The translations under genes were made by a program, and so were the position numbers. Positions 46,381-58,121 of a stretch of DNA of 64,000 nt are shown in pieces. Within the stretch, counting starts at the first letter, position 1. Each line of letters opens with the position of its first letter. Under the pieces are notes generated by a model that searched no databases, had not been told where the DNA came from, and saw nothing but the letters and a program-made list of their open reading frames with translations. Source of the stretch: Hydrogenophaga sp. (GTDB lineage: Bacteria; Pseudomonadota; Gammaproteobacteria; Burkholderiales; Burkholderiaceae_C); assembly GCF_030373225.1 (NCBI RefSeq), contig NZ_JAUCZG010000005.1, forward strand, positions 62,001 to 126,000, given 5' to 3'.

Positions 46381-49032
46381 TTGACCATTCCGCTGGACAA
46401 ACACACCCCGATGATGCAGCAATATCTGGCCATCAAGGCCGGATTTCCGCACACATTGGTGTTTTACCGAATGGGCGATTTCTACGAGCTGTTCTTTGAA
46501 GACGCGGAAAAGGCCGCGCGCTTGCTCGATATCACGCTCACCCAGCGCGGCCAGTCTGCCGGTCAGCCGGTGGTCATGGCGGGCGTGCCGTTTCACTCGG
46601 TCGACACCTATCTGGCGCGCCTGATCAAGCTGGGCGAATCGGTCGCGCTGTGCGAGCAGGTGGGTGACGTGGCCACCGCCAAGGGGCCGGTGGAGCGCAA
46701 GGTGGTGCGCGTGGTCACACCGGGCACGCTGACCGACAGCGAACTGCTCTCCGACAAGTCCGAAGCCCTGCTGATGGCCGTGCATCCCGGCGCACGGACC
46801 GGTTGCGGCCTGGCCTGGATGTCGGTCACCCAGGGCATCGTGTTCCTGGCCCAGTGCGCCAGCGACGAGCTGGCCGACTGGGTGGCCCGGGTCGGCCCGG
46901 GTGAACTGCTCTACAGCGCCGATGCATCCCCCACGTTCGAGAAGACCGTGCAAGCCCTGTCCTCATCGAACGGGCAGCGGCTGGTGGCGGTGCTGCGCCC
47001 GGCCTGGGCCTTCGACGCCAGCCTGGGCCAGCGAAAGCTGCTGGAGCAGCTCCAGACGGCCAGCCTCGCCCCCTGGGACGCCCAGGACCTGGGCGACGCC
47101 CACGCCGCCGCCTCTGCCCTGCTCAACTACGCCGAGCACACCCAGGGCCGCGCCCTCAGCCACGTCAAGAGCCTGCAGGTCGCGCGCAACGACGACCTGA
47201 TCGACCTGCCCCTCAACACCCGTCGCAACCTCGAGCTCACGCTGACCCTGCGCGGCGAGACCAGCCCCACCCTGTTTTCATTGCTCGATGTGTGCTGCAC
47301 CGGCATGGGCAGCCGTGCGCTGCGCAGCTGGCTGCTGGCGCCGCCGCGCGAACGTGCGCAGGCTCGGGCCCGGCTGGCCGCCATCGACACGCTGCGCGGC
47401 GGCCTCTGGCAAGGTCTGCGCGCCTCTCTCAAGGGCGCCAGCGACGTCGAGCGCATCACCGCCCGCACCGCGCTGCGGCAGGTGAAGCCCCGCGAGCTGG
47501 TCGGTCTGGGCCAGACGCTGGAGCGGGCGCAGCAACTGGCCCGCCAGCTCGGGAGCCAGGAAACTGGCGGCTTGCTGCACGGCATCGGTCAACACCTCAC
47601 GCCCCCGCCAGGCTGCCAGGCACTGCTCGGCCAGGCCCTGCTCGCTGAACCCGCAGCGCTGGTGCGCGATGGCGGCGTCATCGCCGACGGCTTCGACACC
47701 GAACTCGACGAGCTGCGCGCCATCCAGAACAACTGCGACGGTTTCCTGATCGAGCTGGAGCGGCGCGAGCGCGAGCGCACCGGCATCAGCAACCTGCGCG
47801 TGCAGTTCAACAAGGTGCACGGCTTCTACATCGAGGTCACGCAGGGCCAGGCCTCCAGGGTGCCCGAGGACTACCGCCGCCGGCAAACCTTGAAAAATGC
47901 CGAGCGTTTCATCACGCCCGAACTGAAGGCGTTTGAAGACAAGGCGCTGTCGGCGCAGGACCGGGCACTGGCGCGCGAGAAGTGGCTGTACGAACAACTG
48001 CTCGACCAGATGCAGGCCTTCGTGGCACCGCTCACGCAGCTGGCGCGTGCCATGGCCGCGCTCGATGCGCTGTGTGCACTGACTGAACGCTCGCTCACGC
48101 TGAACTGGACCGCACCGCAGTTCGTGCCCGAGCCCTGCATCGACATCCGTGGCGGGCGCCACCCGGTGGTGGAGGCTCGGCTGAACGAAACCTGGTCAAC
48201 GAGCGCGGCCAGCGGCGGTGCCGGCGGCTTCATTGCCAACGACACGGTGCTCGGCCCCAAGCACCGCATGCAGGTGATCACCGGTCCCAACATGGGCGGC
48301 AAGAGCACCTACATGCGCCAGGTGGCCGTGATCGTGCTGCTGGCGAGCATGGGCAGCTTCGTGCCGGCGGCGTCATGCCGGCTGGGTCCGATCGACGCCA
48401 TCCACACCCGCATCGGCGCGGCCGATGACCTGGCCAATGCGCAGTCCACCTTCATGGTGGAGATGACCGAGGCGGCGCAGATCCTTCACGCCGCCACACC
48501 AGAGAGCCTGGTGCTGATGGACGAAATCGGCCGCGGCACCTCCACGTTCGACGGCCTGGCACTGGCCGGTGCCATCGCCACCCACCTGCACGACAAGTCG
48601 CGCGCCTTCACGCTGTTTGCCACGCACTACTTCGAGCTCACCGAGTTCCCGGCCAGCCACCATGCCGCGCTCAACGTGCACGTGAGCGCGGTGGAATCGG
48701 CGGGCAAGGGCGGCGGCAGGACCGGCGGCATCGTGTTCCTGCACCAGATCGAGCCCGGTCCGGCCAGCCGCAGCTACGGCATCCAGGTGGCACGGCTGGC
48801 CGGCGTGCCTGCCGCCGTGGTGCAGCAGGCGCGCCACGCGCTGGCCGCGCTGGAGGCGCAGAGCGAGGAAAGCCGCACGCAGGTCGACCTGTTTGCGCCG
48901 CCACCTGCCACACTGGAGGCCGACGCCCACCCGCTGCAGACCGCACTCGAGCGCATCGACCCCGACACCCTGAGCCCGCGCGAAGCGCTGGAGCAGCTCT
49001 ATTCATTGAAAAAACTGGCCTCCTCAACATGA
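46381..49032 (+). CDS. mutS: DNA mismatch repair protein MutS
   Basis: 883 residues from a TTG at 46381, chosen because it keeps the family N terminus [17 protein letters not shown]; an ATG at 46411 would cut just inside it (873 residues). MutS binds mismatches and recruits MutL. The mismatch-recognition Phe-x-Glu is Phe34-Tyr35-Glu36 in RMGDFYELF. Connector, lever and clamp domains follow. The ATPase domain has Walker [10 protein letters not shown] from residue 635 and Walker [11 protein letters not shown] (Asp714-Glu715). The frame open upstream to 46012 is a shadow of the kinase. The stop overlaps the anbu ATG by 4 bp. Confidence 0.96.
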   Translation: MTIPLDKHTPMMQQYLAIKAGFPHTLVFYRMGDFYELFFEDAEKAARLLDITLTQRGQSAGQPVVMAGVPFHSVDTYLARLIKLGESVALCEQVGDVATAKGPVERKVVRVVTPGTLTDSELLSDKSEALLMAVHPGARTGCGLAWMSVTQGIVFLAQCASDELADWVARVGPGELLYSADASPTFEKTVQALSSSNGQRLVAVLRPAWAFDASLGQRKLLEQLQTASLAPWDAQDLGDAHAAASALLNYAEHTQGRALSHVKSLQVARNDDLIDLPLNTRRNLELTLTLRGETSPTLFSLLDVCCTGMGSRALRSWLLAPPRERAQARARLAAIDTLRGGLWQGLRASLKGASDVERITARTALRQVKPRELVGLGQTLERAQQLARQLGSQETGGLLHGIGQHLTPPPGCQALLGQALLAEPAALVRDGGVIADGFDTELDELRAIQNNCDGFLIELERRERERTGISNLRVQFNKVHGFYIEVTQGQASRVPEDYRRRQTLKNAERFITPELKAFEDKALSAQDRALAREKWLYEQLLDQMQAFVAPLTQLARAMAALDALCALTERSLTLNWTAPQFVPEPCIDIRGGRHPVVEARLNETWSTSAASGGAGGFIANDTVLGPKHRMQVITGPNMGGKSTYMRQVAVIVLLASMGSFVPAASCRLGPIDAIHTRIGAADDLANAQSTFMVEMTEAAQILHAATPESLVLMDEIGRGTSTFDGLALAGAIATHLHDKSRAFTLFATHYFELTEFPASHHAALNVHVSAVESAGKGGGRTGGIVFLHQIEPGPASRSYGIQVARLAGVPAAVVQQARHALAALEAQSEESRTQVDLFAPPPATLEADAHPLQTALERIDPDTLSPREALEQLYSLKKLASST

Positions 49033-49856
49033 CTTACTGCGTCGCCGTCAAGCTCAACGCCGGCATGGTCTTCCTGTCCGACTCGCGCACCAACGCGGGC
49101 CTCGACCAGATCAGCACCTTCCGCAAGATGATCGTTTACGAAAAGCCGGGTGACCGCTTCATGTGCCTGCTGTCTGCCGGCAACCTGAGCGTTTCGCAGT
49201 CGGTGCGCGAGATCCTGCAGGTGGAACAACTCGAGGACATCGACGGTGGCGAACCCATCACCATCTGGAACGCAAAGAGCATGTTCGACGCCGCCCGCGT
49301 GCTCGGATCTGCGGTGCGCCATGTGTACGAGCGCGACGGCGATTCGCTGCAGCGCGCAGGCGTCGAGTTCAACGTGTCGATGATCTTCGGTGGACAGATC
49401 CAGGGCGAGGGCATGCGCCTGTTCCAGGTCTATTCGGCCGGCAACTTCATCGAAGCCACCTCCGAGACGGCGTTCTTCCAGATCGGCGAGTCCAAGTACG
49501 GCAAACCCGTTCTCGACCGCGTGATCACACCCGACACCCCGCTCAACGAAGCGGCCAAGTGCGTGCTGGTGTCGATGGACTCCACCCTCAAGTCCAACCT
49601 GTCGGTCGGACTGCCGCTGGACATGGCGGTGTACGAGGTCAACCAGCTGGCCTCCGACAAGATCACCTGCATCGACGACAACAACCCCTACTTCCGCATG
49701 GTGCACAACACCTGGGGGCAGAAGCTGCGCCAGGTGTTCGACAGCATCGAACACCCGACCTGGGACGGAGCGCACACCGAGGTGCCCTTGCTGAGCACGG
49801 GCCCGCGCTGCCAGCCGCTGAAGAAGATCACGAACGCCAGAGAGAAACTGATCTGA
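49029..49856 (+). CDS. Proteasome-type peptidase of the Anbu (BPH) family
   Basis: 275 residues. The sequence [29 protein letters not shown] is the start of an N-terminal nucleophile hydrolase: removal of Met1 would expose Thr2, the expected nucleophile. Lys34 (FRKM) fits the catalytic lysine. The closest family is Anbu, ancestral-type bacterial proteasome beta-subunit homologs. In many genomes Anbu genes sit with an ATP-grasp protein, an alpha-E domain protein and a transglutaminase. None of these is here; instead it overlaps mutS by 4 bp and is followed by an alpha/beta hydrolase. Confidence 0.88.
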   Translation: MTYCVAVKLNAGMVFLSDSRTNAGLDQISTFRKMIVYEKPGDRFMCLLSAGNLSVSQSVREILQVEQLEDIDGGEPITIWNAKSMFDAARVLGSAVRHVYERDGDSLQRAGVEFNVSMIFGGQIQGEGMRLFQVYSAGNFIEATSETAFFQIGESKYGKPVLDRVITPDTPLNEAAKCVLVSMDSTLKSNLSVGLPLDMAVYEVNQLASDKITCIDDNNPYFRMVHNTWGQKLRQVFDSIEHPTWDGAHTEVPLLSTGPRCQPLKKITNAREKLI

Positions 49857-49928
49857 GCCTGTGGCCCCCATGCCGCACCGGCGCCGGGCGACCCGGCGGC
49901 GCACCCTTCCCGCTGTTTCGCTGAATCC

Positions 49929-50783
49929 ATGTCCCTGATCATCTTCTCGCACGCCAACAGCTTTCCCGCCAGCACCTACCGCGTCCTGTTCAAGTCGTTG
50001 CGAGCCCGCGGCCACGCGGTGCGGGCAGTCGAGAAATTCGGGCACGACCCGGCCTACCCGGTCACCAGCAACTGGCCGCACCTGGTGCAGCAGCTCGCCG
50101 ATTTCGCTGCCCCCGAAATCGAAGCGCACGGCAGCGGTGCCTGGCTGGTCGGCCATTCGCTCGGTGGCTTTCTGAGCCTCATGTGCGCCGCTCGCCATCC
50201 CCGGCTCGGTGGTCACACGGTCAGGGGCGTGTTGCTGATCGATTCGCCCCTGCTCGGTGGCTGGCGCGCGCGCACGCTCGAGTTGATCAAACGCACCCAG
50301 CTGGTGGGCTCGATCTCGCCCGGCAAGGTCAGCCGCAAGCGGCGCAACAGCTGGCCCGATGCCCGGACCGCCATGGCCCACTTCGCCGGCAAGAAGGCCT
50401 TTGCCGCCTGGGAGCCGCAGGTGCTGCAGGACTACATCACCCACGGCACCCACGACCAGATCGACGCCAGCGGCAAACGGCACCGCACGCTGGACTTCGA
50501 CCGCGACGTGGAAACGGCGATCTACAACACCTTGCCGCACAACCTGGACCGCCTGCTGCGCCGCCATCCCCTGCCCTGCCCGGTTGCCTTCATCGGCGGC
50601 ACGCGATCACTCGAAATGCAGCAAGTCGGCACGGCCATGACGCACCGGCTGGTGGGCGCCAGGCATCCCGAGCGCATGGCGATGATCGAGGGAAGTCACC
50701 TGTTTCCCATGGAGAAGCCGCTGGAAACCGCCGCCGCCATCGACGCCATGCTTGCCACGCTGGCGGCGTCACACCACCCATAA
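49929..50783 (+). CDS. Alpha/beta hydrolase
   Basis: 284 residues. It has an alpha/beta hydrolase fold with nucleophile Ser77 in GHSLGG, the oxyanion HAN segment near residue 8-10 (FSHANSF), and a catalytic His in EGSHLFPME near residue 258. No cap-domain class can be assigned, and the substrate is unknown. It follows the Anbu gene by 72 bp on the same strand and ends in front of a hairpin. Confidence 0.85.
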   Translation: MSLIIFSHANSFPASTYRVLFKSLRARGHAVRAVEKFGHDPAYPVTSNWPHLVQQLADFAAPEIEAHGSGAWLVGHSLGGFLSLMCAARHPRLGGHTVRGVLLIDSPLLGGWRARTLELIKRTQLVGSISPGKVSRKRRNSWPDARTAMAHFAGKKAFAAWEPQVLQDYITHGTHDQIDASGKRHRTLDFDRDVETAIYNTLPHNLDRLLRRHPLPCPVAFIGGTRSLEMQQVGTAMTHRLVGARHPERMAMIEGSHLFPMEKPLETAAAIDAMLATLAASHHP

Positions 50784-50791
50784 GGGAAAAC

Positions 50792-50811
50792 CCTCAGGGC
50801 AGACCCTGAGG
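50792..50811 (+). terminator. Hairpin after the alpha/beta hydrolase gene
   Basis: CCTCAGGG-CAGA-CCCTGAGG is an 8-bp perfect stem with a 4-nt loop, nine bases after the stop codon. It lacks a T-run, so it may be a weak terminator or mRNA 3'-end stabiliser. Confidence 0.5.
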
Positions 50812-50878
50812 TGAGGGGGGCAGCGGCTCCGGTATAACCGCAGGGCACACTCCACCCCCCACAAGAGGCCCTGCTGCC

Positions 50879-52807
50879 GTGCCCTTGACACCCCCGACAC
50901 CCACTGACCCGCTGACCCAGCGGCTCTGGTCGCACTTGAAACTCTGGCAGCCCTCGCGGCACAGCATGGCCAGGCGCCTGGTGGTGGCTTTCGTGATCAC
51001 CGTGCTGGCCGCCTGGATGCGCGTGGCGCTCGCACCCGCCGAATCGGGCGGGCGATTCATCACCTTGTCCCTGGCCGCGGCTGTGGCGGCGCTCTACGGC
51101 GGCTTTCGGGTCGGCATGTTCAGCACCCTGGTGGGCATGCTGATCGTCAACTTCCTGCTGGTCAAACCCTATTTCAGCCTGGCGTTCGCCGACCCGGTGG
51201 AGGCGCTCTGGCTCAACAGCTGGCACCTGCTCACGCAGGTGGTGGTGGTGGGTGCCATTGCCCTGATGCAGCGGCAGAACCAGCGCTTGCGGGAGGCCAC
51301 GGCCGACATCCAGCGCGGCGCCAAGCAGCTCGAGGACACCTTCGAACACAGCTCCACCGGCATGGCGCACAGCCACATCGACGGGCGCTGGATCCGGGTG
51401 AACCAGACCTACTGCGACCTGATCGGCTACTCCCGTTCCGAGGTCATGGCGCTGAGCTTTCGGGACTTCACCCACCCTGACGACCTCAAGCTCGACGAGG
51501 AGCTGTTGCAGCGCGCGCTCAAGGGCGAGATCGCCAACTACAGCATCGAGAAGCGCTACATCCACCAGCGCGGCCATGTGGTCTGGGTGCACCTGACCCT
51601 CTCGCTGGTGCGCAAGGACAGCGGCGAGCCCGATTACCTGATCGCGGTGGTGCAGGACATCACGGCACGCAAGGCGACCGAAGAGGCGCTGCGCACCAGC
51701 GAACAGCTGCTGCGCCAGGCCCACCAGATCGCGGGGCTGGCCAGCTGGCACGCCGATGTCGCCACCCGCCGCTTCGTGACGCTCTGGGGCTCGCACGAGG
51801 TGCTGGACCTGCCGACCGCTGAATTCAGCGACGACGAACTGCTGGCCATGACGCACCCCGACGACCGCCCCGGTGTGCTGCAGCACTGGGCATTGGCGGT
51901 CAAGGGGCTGGTGGACTACGACATCGAATACCGCCTCAACATCCGCGGCGAGGACCGCTGGTTCTCGGTGCGCGCCGAGTTCGACCGCGATGTCCAGGGC
52001 CGCGCGGTGCGGGCGGTGGGCGTCACGCAGGACGTGACCGAGCGCAGGCGCCACGCCATGCAGATCCAGCAGCTCAACGCCTCGCTGGAGCACCGCATCG
52101 ACGAGCGCACGCGCGCCCTGAAGGCGGCTTACGACGAGCTGGAGAGTTATTCCTACGCCGTGGCGCACGACCTGCGCTCGCCGCTGCGCATCATCAACGG
52201 ATTCGCGCAGGCGCTGCAAGAAGACAACCCCGAACTCGACGGCGCGAGCCTGGCGCATCTGGAGCGCATCATGGGCGCGAGCAAGAAGATGGGCGAGCTG
52301 ATCGACGGCCTGCTCACGCTCTCGCAGTTCTCACGCGGCGACCTGCAGCGCAAGCCGGTGAGCATCAGCTCCATGGCCAGTCGCCTGCTCGACGAATTCT
52401 CTGCCGCCGACCCGCAACGCGACGTGCGCTGGGTGGTCGAGCCCGGCCTCAACGCCATGGCCGATCCGCCGCTGATCGAGGCGCTCATGCAGAACCTGCT
52501 GAACAACGCCTGGAAGTACACCGCCCAGACGCAGAAGGCCGAGATCCGGGTGTATGCACAGGAGGTCCACGGGCAGACGCGCTTCTGCGTGAGCGACAAC
52601 GGAGCCGGTTTCGACATGGCCCGCGCGGGCAAGCTGTTCCAGCCGTTCCAGCGCCTGCACATGCCCAACGAATTCGCCGGTCTGGGCATCGGTCTGGCCA
52701 CCTCGCTGCGCATCGTGCAGCGCCACGGCGGCAGCATGGCCGCCAACGGCGAGCCCGGCAAAGGCGCGACCTTCTGCTTCAACCTCTACGCGCCTCTGGC
52801 GGCGTAG
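50879..52807 (+). CDS. Membrane-anchored PAS sensor histidine kinase (DUF4118-type sensor)
   Basis: 642 residues from a GTG at 50879; a weak TATAAC -10 box lies at 50833-50838. The N-terminal 130 residues hold three or four short membrane helices (LVVAFVITVLAAWM; AAVAALYGGFRVGMFSTLVG) like the KdpD/DUF4118 sensor. Two PAS domains follow (about 150-270 and 275-395), then a coiled coil, HisKA with His430 in AVAHDLRSPLR, and HATPase_c with NLLNNAWKYT and DNGAGFDMA. No response regulator is adjacent. The signal is unknown. The TAG stop lies in the first copy of a 29-bp tandem repeat. Confidence 0.88.
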   Translation: MPLTPPTPTDPLTQRLWSHLKLWQPSRHSMARRLVVAFVITVLAAWMRVALAPAESGGRFITLSLAAAVAALYGGFRVGMFSTLVGMLIVNFLLVKPYFSLAFADPVEALWLNSWHLLTQVVVVGAIALMQRQNQRLREATADIQRGAKQLEDTFEHSSTGMAHSHIDGRWIRVNQTYCDLIGYSRSEVMALSFRDFTHPDDLKLDEELLQRALKGEIANYSIEKRYIHQRGHVVWVHLTLSLVRKDSGEPDYLIAVVQDITARKATEEALRTSEQLLRQAHQIAGLASWHADVATRRFVTLWGSHEVLDLPTAEFSDDELLAMTHPDDRPGVLQHWALAVKGLVDYDIEYRLNIRGEDRWFSVRAEFDRDVQGRAVRAVGVTQDVTERRRHAMQIQQLNASLEHRIDERTRALKAAYDELESYSYAVAHDLRSPLRIINGFAQALQEDNPELDGASLAHLERIMGASKKMGELIDGLLTLSQFSRGDLQRKPVSISSMASRLLDEFSAADPQRDVRWVVEPGLNAMADPPLIEALMQNLLNNAWKYTAQTQKAEIRVYAQEVHGQTRFCVSDNGAGFDMARAGKLFQPFQRLHMPNEFAGLGIGLATSLRIVQRHGGSMAANGEPGKGATFCFNLYAPLAA

Positions 52808-52845
52808 ATCCGGGTCACGCGCCTCTGGCGGCGCAGATCCGGTTC
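52788..52845. repeat. 29-bp tandem duplication over the ends of two convergent genes
   Basis: Copies at 52788-52816 and 52817-52845 differ at two positions. Copy 1 contains the kinase TAG stop; in copy 2 that codon is CAG. Copy 2 ends inside the uppP stop codon. The duplication probably arose by slippage. Confidence 0.8.
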
Positions 52846-53674
52846 AAGCCGTCCAGTCGACCCACCCCAGTGCCGCGCTCACCAGAATGAGCGCCCCGAA
52901 CGCGATGCGGTACCAGGCAAACGGCACAAAGGTGTGCGTGCCGACAAACCGCAGCAACCAGCGCACACAGACCCAGGCCGACAGCCAGGAAAAGAACAGG
53001 CCGACCGCAAACAGCGGAATGTCGGCGGTGCTCAGCAGCTCGCGGTTCTTGTAGATGTCGTAGGCGGCGGCGCCGAACAGCATGGGAATGGCGAGGAAGA
53101 AGCTGAACTCGGTGGCGGCCTTGCGGTTGAAGCCGAGCAGCATGGCACCAATGATGGTTGCGCCCGATCGGCTCACGCCGGGCACCAGGGCGGTGCACTG
53201 CACCAGCCCCACCTTGAGCGCATCGGTCCAGCGCACCTGGTCCACCGATTCAATGTGCACCCGGGCGCCTCGTTTCTGCAGCCATTCGGCCCACAGGATC
53301 ACGAAGCCGCCCACGATGAAACCCAGCGCCACCACCACCGGCTGGAACAGCACGCCCTTGATGAAGTCGATGAAGAGAAACCCTGCCAGCGCCGCCGGAA
53401 AAAACCCGATCAGCACGTTGGCGGTGAAGCGCTGTGCCACCGCTTCGCGCGGCAGGCCGACCAGGGTGTCCCAGAGCTTGCCGGCGTACAGAGAGACGAT
53501 CGCGAGGATGGCACCGGTCTGGATCACCACCTCGAACAGCTTGATCTTCTCGCCAGGCATGTCCAGCAGCGTCGCCGCCAGAATCAGGTGGCCGGTGGAG
53601 GACACCGGCAAGAACTCGGTGAGCCCCTCCACCACGCCCATGATGGCGGCCTTGATCAACAACACGAAATCCAT
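52844..53674 (-). CDS. uppP: Undecaprenyl-diphosphatase UppP (BacA)
   Basis: 276 residues with about eight transmembrane helices. The enzyme dephosphorylates undecaprenyl diphosphate so that the lipid carrier can be reused for peptidoglycan synthesis; it also gives bacitracin resistance. Both family motifs are exact: [14 protein letters not shown] at 16-29 and PGVSRSG at 165-171. It is convergent with the PAS kinase, and their ends are separated by a 29-bp tandem duplication. Confidence 0.96.
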   Translation of the reverse strand: MDFVLLIKAAIMGVVEGLTEFLPVSSTGHLILAATLLDMPGEKIKLFEVVIQTGAILAIVSLYAGKLWDTLVGLPREAVAQRFTANVLIGFFPAALAGFLFIDFIKGVLFQPVVVALGFIVGGFVILWAEWLQKRGARVHIESVDQVRWTDALKVGLVQCTALVPGVSRSGATIIGAMLLGFNRKAATEFSFFLAIPMLFGAAAYDIYKNRELLSTADIPLFAVGLFFSWLSAWVCVRWLLRFVGTHTFVPFAWYRIAFGALILVSAALGWVDWTA

Positions 53675-53781
53675 GGAACGGGCACGCCGCCGGGGCGCTT
53701 CTCAGGTGGACCGCGGACCCGACACGGGCCCGACCGGCAGGCCGGTATCGTACCTGCAGCCCGAGGCGGTCCGGGGCATGT

Positions 53782-55751
<1,970 letters not shown>

Positions 55752-55753
55752 GG

Positions 55754-57100
55754 TCAGAACGGCATGCGCGGGCCGCTCGCACGGGCTGGCGTCGCCGCCG
55801 CGGCCCCGGAGACGCCGGTGACCACGGTGGCGCCTTCGACCAGTGCGTCCGCGTTCGGGGAGTCGGGCCGCAGCATCAACTCGGTGGCGGTGCCGTCGCT
55901 CACGCCCAAGCGCACGTCGAAGGCTTCGGGCTGCCCCTTGTCGTTCAGCAGGAAGATGCGGCCGCGCTGCGCCGATCCCCGTCCCGCAGCGCCCGCGCGC
56001 GGCGCGGCGGCAGCGGCAGGCGCATCGGCCGGGCCCGCCGGCACGGCTGCTGGCTCCACGCCGGCGATGCGCACCCGCAGGGCGGCGTTGGGCACTTTCA
56101 GCACCGCCTGGCGCGATTCGGTCACCACACGCACATTGGCCGTCATGCCGGGCAACAGGCGCCCCGTGGTGTTGGAGAAGCCCACCACCGCCACGTAGGT
56201 CACCACATTGGACACGTTGGTGGCGGCCTTGCGCACCTGGCGCACCTCGCCTTCGAAGGTCTGGCCCGGGAAGGCATCGACCGTGAAGCTGGCCTTCTGA
56301 CCCGCCTGGATGCGGCCCACGTCGGCCTCGTCGATGCTGGCATCCACCTGCATGTCGGAGAGGTTCTGCGCGATCACGAACAGCTCGGGCGCCTGCAGGC
56401 TGGCGGCCACGGTCTGGCCTTTCTCGACCGTGCGCTTGATCACGATGCCGTCCACCGGCGAGGTGATGCGGGTGCGCGAGAGGTCGACGCGGGCCTGCGC
56501 CAGCGCGGCTTCGCGCTGGGCCACGTTGGCCTGCGCGCTCTGGATCTGCGCCTGGCTCACGGCCACCAGCGCCTGCACCGCCTTGAGCGATTCGGCAGCC
56601 GAGCTCACGGCAGCCGCGGTGCGGTCGGCCTCGCTCTGGGCGATGAAGCCCTGCGCCACCAGGCTCAGGTTGCGCTCGTGGATGCGCCGGGCCTCGATCA
56701 GCTCGGTCTGGGCGCGCGACACGTTGGCCCGGCTTGACGCCGCATTGGCCAACGCGATCTGCACCGCAGCGCGCGCCGCGTCCACATCGGCCTGCGAGGA
56801 GCGCACGCGGTATTCGAAGGTCTGGGGGTCGATCTCGGCAATCAGCTGGCCGGCCTTGACCTCGGTGTTGAAGTCCACGTGCACCGCTCGCACCTGGCCC
56901 GAGACCTGCGTGCCCACCGACACCTGCGTCACCGGGTTGACCGTGCCGCTGGCCGACACACTGGCCTGCAGCGAGCCGCGTTCGATCACGGCGGTGCGGT
57001 ACTGCACGGCCGATTTCTCGCTGAGCTGGTTCCACCACCAGGCGCCGCCGCCCATGAGCGCCAGCACCACCGCACTCGAAATCCACGTCGCTTTGTTCAT
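55754..57100 (-). CDS. MacA-type periplasmic adaptor (HlyD/RND membrane fusion family)
   Basis: 448 residues. An N-terminal membrane anchor (ATWISSAVVLALMGGGAWWW) is followed by lipoyl/barrel-sandwich segments (ASGTVNPVTQVSVGTQVSGQV; RITSPVDGIVIKRTVEKGQTV), a long helical hairpin rich in Ala/Gln between them, and a beta-barrel domain. The Ala/Pro/Gly-rich stretch around residues 370-395 (PAGPADAPAAAAAPR) is an unusual low-complexity insert. It links the inner-membrane pump to an outer-membrane channel, which is not encoded here. Confidence 0.92.
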   Translation of the reverse strand: MNKATWISSAVVLALMGGGAWWWNQLSEKSAVQYRTAVIERGSLQASVSASGTVNPVTQVSVGTQVSGQVRAVHVDFNTEVKAGQLIAEIDPQTFEYRVRSSQADVDAARAAVQIALANAASSRANVSRAQTELIEARRIHERNLSLVAQGFIAQSEADRTAAAVSSAAESLKAVQALVAVSQAQIQSAQANVAQREAALAQARVDLSRTRITSPVDGIVIKRTVEKGQTVAASLQAPELFVIAQNLSDMQVDASIDEADVGRIQAGQKASFTVDAFPGQTFEGEVRQVRKAATNVSNVVTYVAVVGFSNTTGRLLPGMTANVRVVTESRQAVLKVPNAALRVRIAGVEPAAVPAGPADAPAAAAAPRAGAAGRGSAQRGRIFLLNDKGQPEAFDVRLGVSDGTATELMLRPDSPNADALVEGATVVTGVSGAAAATPARASGPRMPF

Positions 57101-57301
57101 GCAGCCATTGTAGGAACGGGGTGGGCGCCAGCGCCGCTGCGGGGTATCGGCGCGGTAAGCCGCGGGTAAAGACGCTCGGGGCGCTGCATTTCACGCCGCC
57201 CGCCGGGGGTTTCGCGACAGCGAGAGGCGCTTCGTCGCAAACCGCTGGGCCCGCCGCTGGCGCGTGGGCACAGTGCGTGCACCCACCCACCGGAGAGCGC
57301 C

Positions 57302-57733
57302 ATGCAACTCACGCCCCTCATCGCCGTGCACCTCACCGCCGCACTGGCCGCCATCGCCATCGGGCCCATCGCCCTGTGGGCGCGGCGCGGTCACGCGAAC
57401 CGCCAGAGCCTGAACCAGCGCCCCCGCCTGCACCGCGCCGCGGGCTACGCCTGGGTCACGCTGATGCTCATCACCGCCTTGTCAGCCGTCTTCATCCGCG
57501 ACTTCAACCTGCCCAACATCGCCGGCTACACACCCATCCACCTGCTGGTGCCCGTGGTGCTGGCGAGCCTGTTCCTGGCGTTTCGCCAGCTGCTGAGCGG
57601 CAACGTGGGTGGGCACCGCAAGACCATGGTCACGCTCTACGTCGGCGCCTGCCTGATCGCAGGCGCCTTCACCCTGCTGCCCGGGCGCTTTCTGGGCCAG
57701 CTGCTGTGGGACCAATGGCTTGGCCTGGTCTGA
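57302..57733 (+). CDS. DUF2306-type small membrane protein
   Basis: 143 residues with four predicted transmembrane helices (LIAVHLTAALAAIAIGPIAL; GYAWVTLMLITALSAVF; HLLVPVVLASLFLAF; TMVTLYVGACLIAGAFTLL). His and Arg between helices 1 and 2 (RLHRAAGY) and GGHRKTM fit DUF2306. Function unknown. The ATG is preceded by GGAGAG. It starts a run of same-strand genes leading to the LytS/LytTR pair. Confidence 0.8.
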   Translation: MQLTPLIAVHLTAALAAIAIGPIALWARRGHANRQSLNQRPRLHRAAGYAWVTLMLITALSAVFIRDFNLPNIAGYTPIHLLVPVVLASLFLAFRQLLSGNVGGHRKTMVTLYVGACLIAGAFTLLPGRFLGQLLWDQWLGLV

Positions 57734-57786
57734 CCCCTTTTTTTCCTGTCGTCCTTTTTCTTTCCCTTTTCACTGAAAGCCTGACC

Positions 57787-58089
57787 ATGAACATGCACCC
57801 ACAACACCCTGCCTCTGAATCCGAACTCGACCGCATCGCCCGCCGCCGCGTGGGCGCCCGCATGGGCTGGTATGTCCACGCGCTGGTCTATCTCGCCGTC
57901 AACACCGCGCTCATGGGCATCTCCCTGGCCAGCGGGCGCCATTGGGCCATCTACCCGGCGCTGGGCTGGGGCCTGGGCCTGCTCATGCACGGCGTGGGGG
58001 TGTGGGTGGCGCTCGGCGGCGGTGGCCTGCAGGCTCGGCTGGTGGCGCAGGAACGCGAGCGCCTGGACCGGGAGCGCCAGGGCCTGTGA
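57787..58089 (+). CDS. 2TM domain protein
   Basis: 100 residues from the ATG at 57787. The middle holds two membrane helices (YVHALVYLAVNTALMGISLA; ALGWGLGLLMHGVGVWVAL), flanked by a basic N-terminal RRRVGAR and a charged C-terminal coil (QERERLDRERQ), the layout of the 2TM family. Such domains often accompany LytS-type kinases, as here. It sits 32 bp before the kinase gene. Confidence 0.8.
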   Translation: MNMHPQHPASESELDRIARRRVGARMGWYVHALVYLAVNTALMGISLASGRHWAIYPALGWGLGLLMHGVGVWVALGGGGLQARLVAQERERLDRERQGL

Positions 58090-58121
58090 GCCAGGCCCCG
58101 GCCTTGCGGGATACTGCGTCC

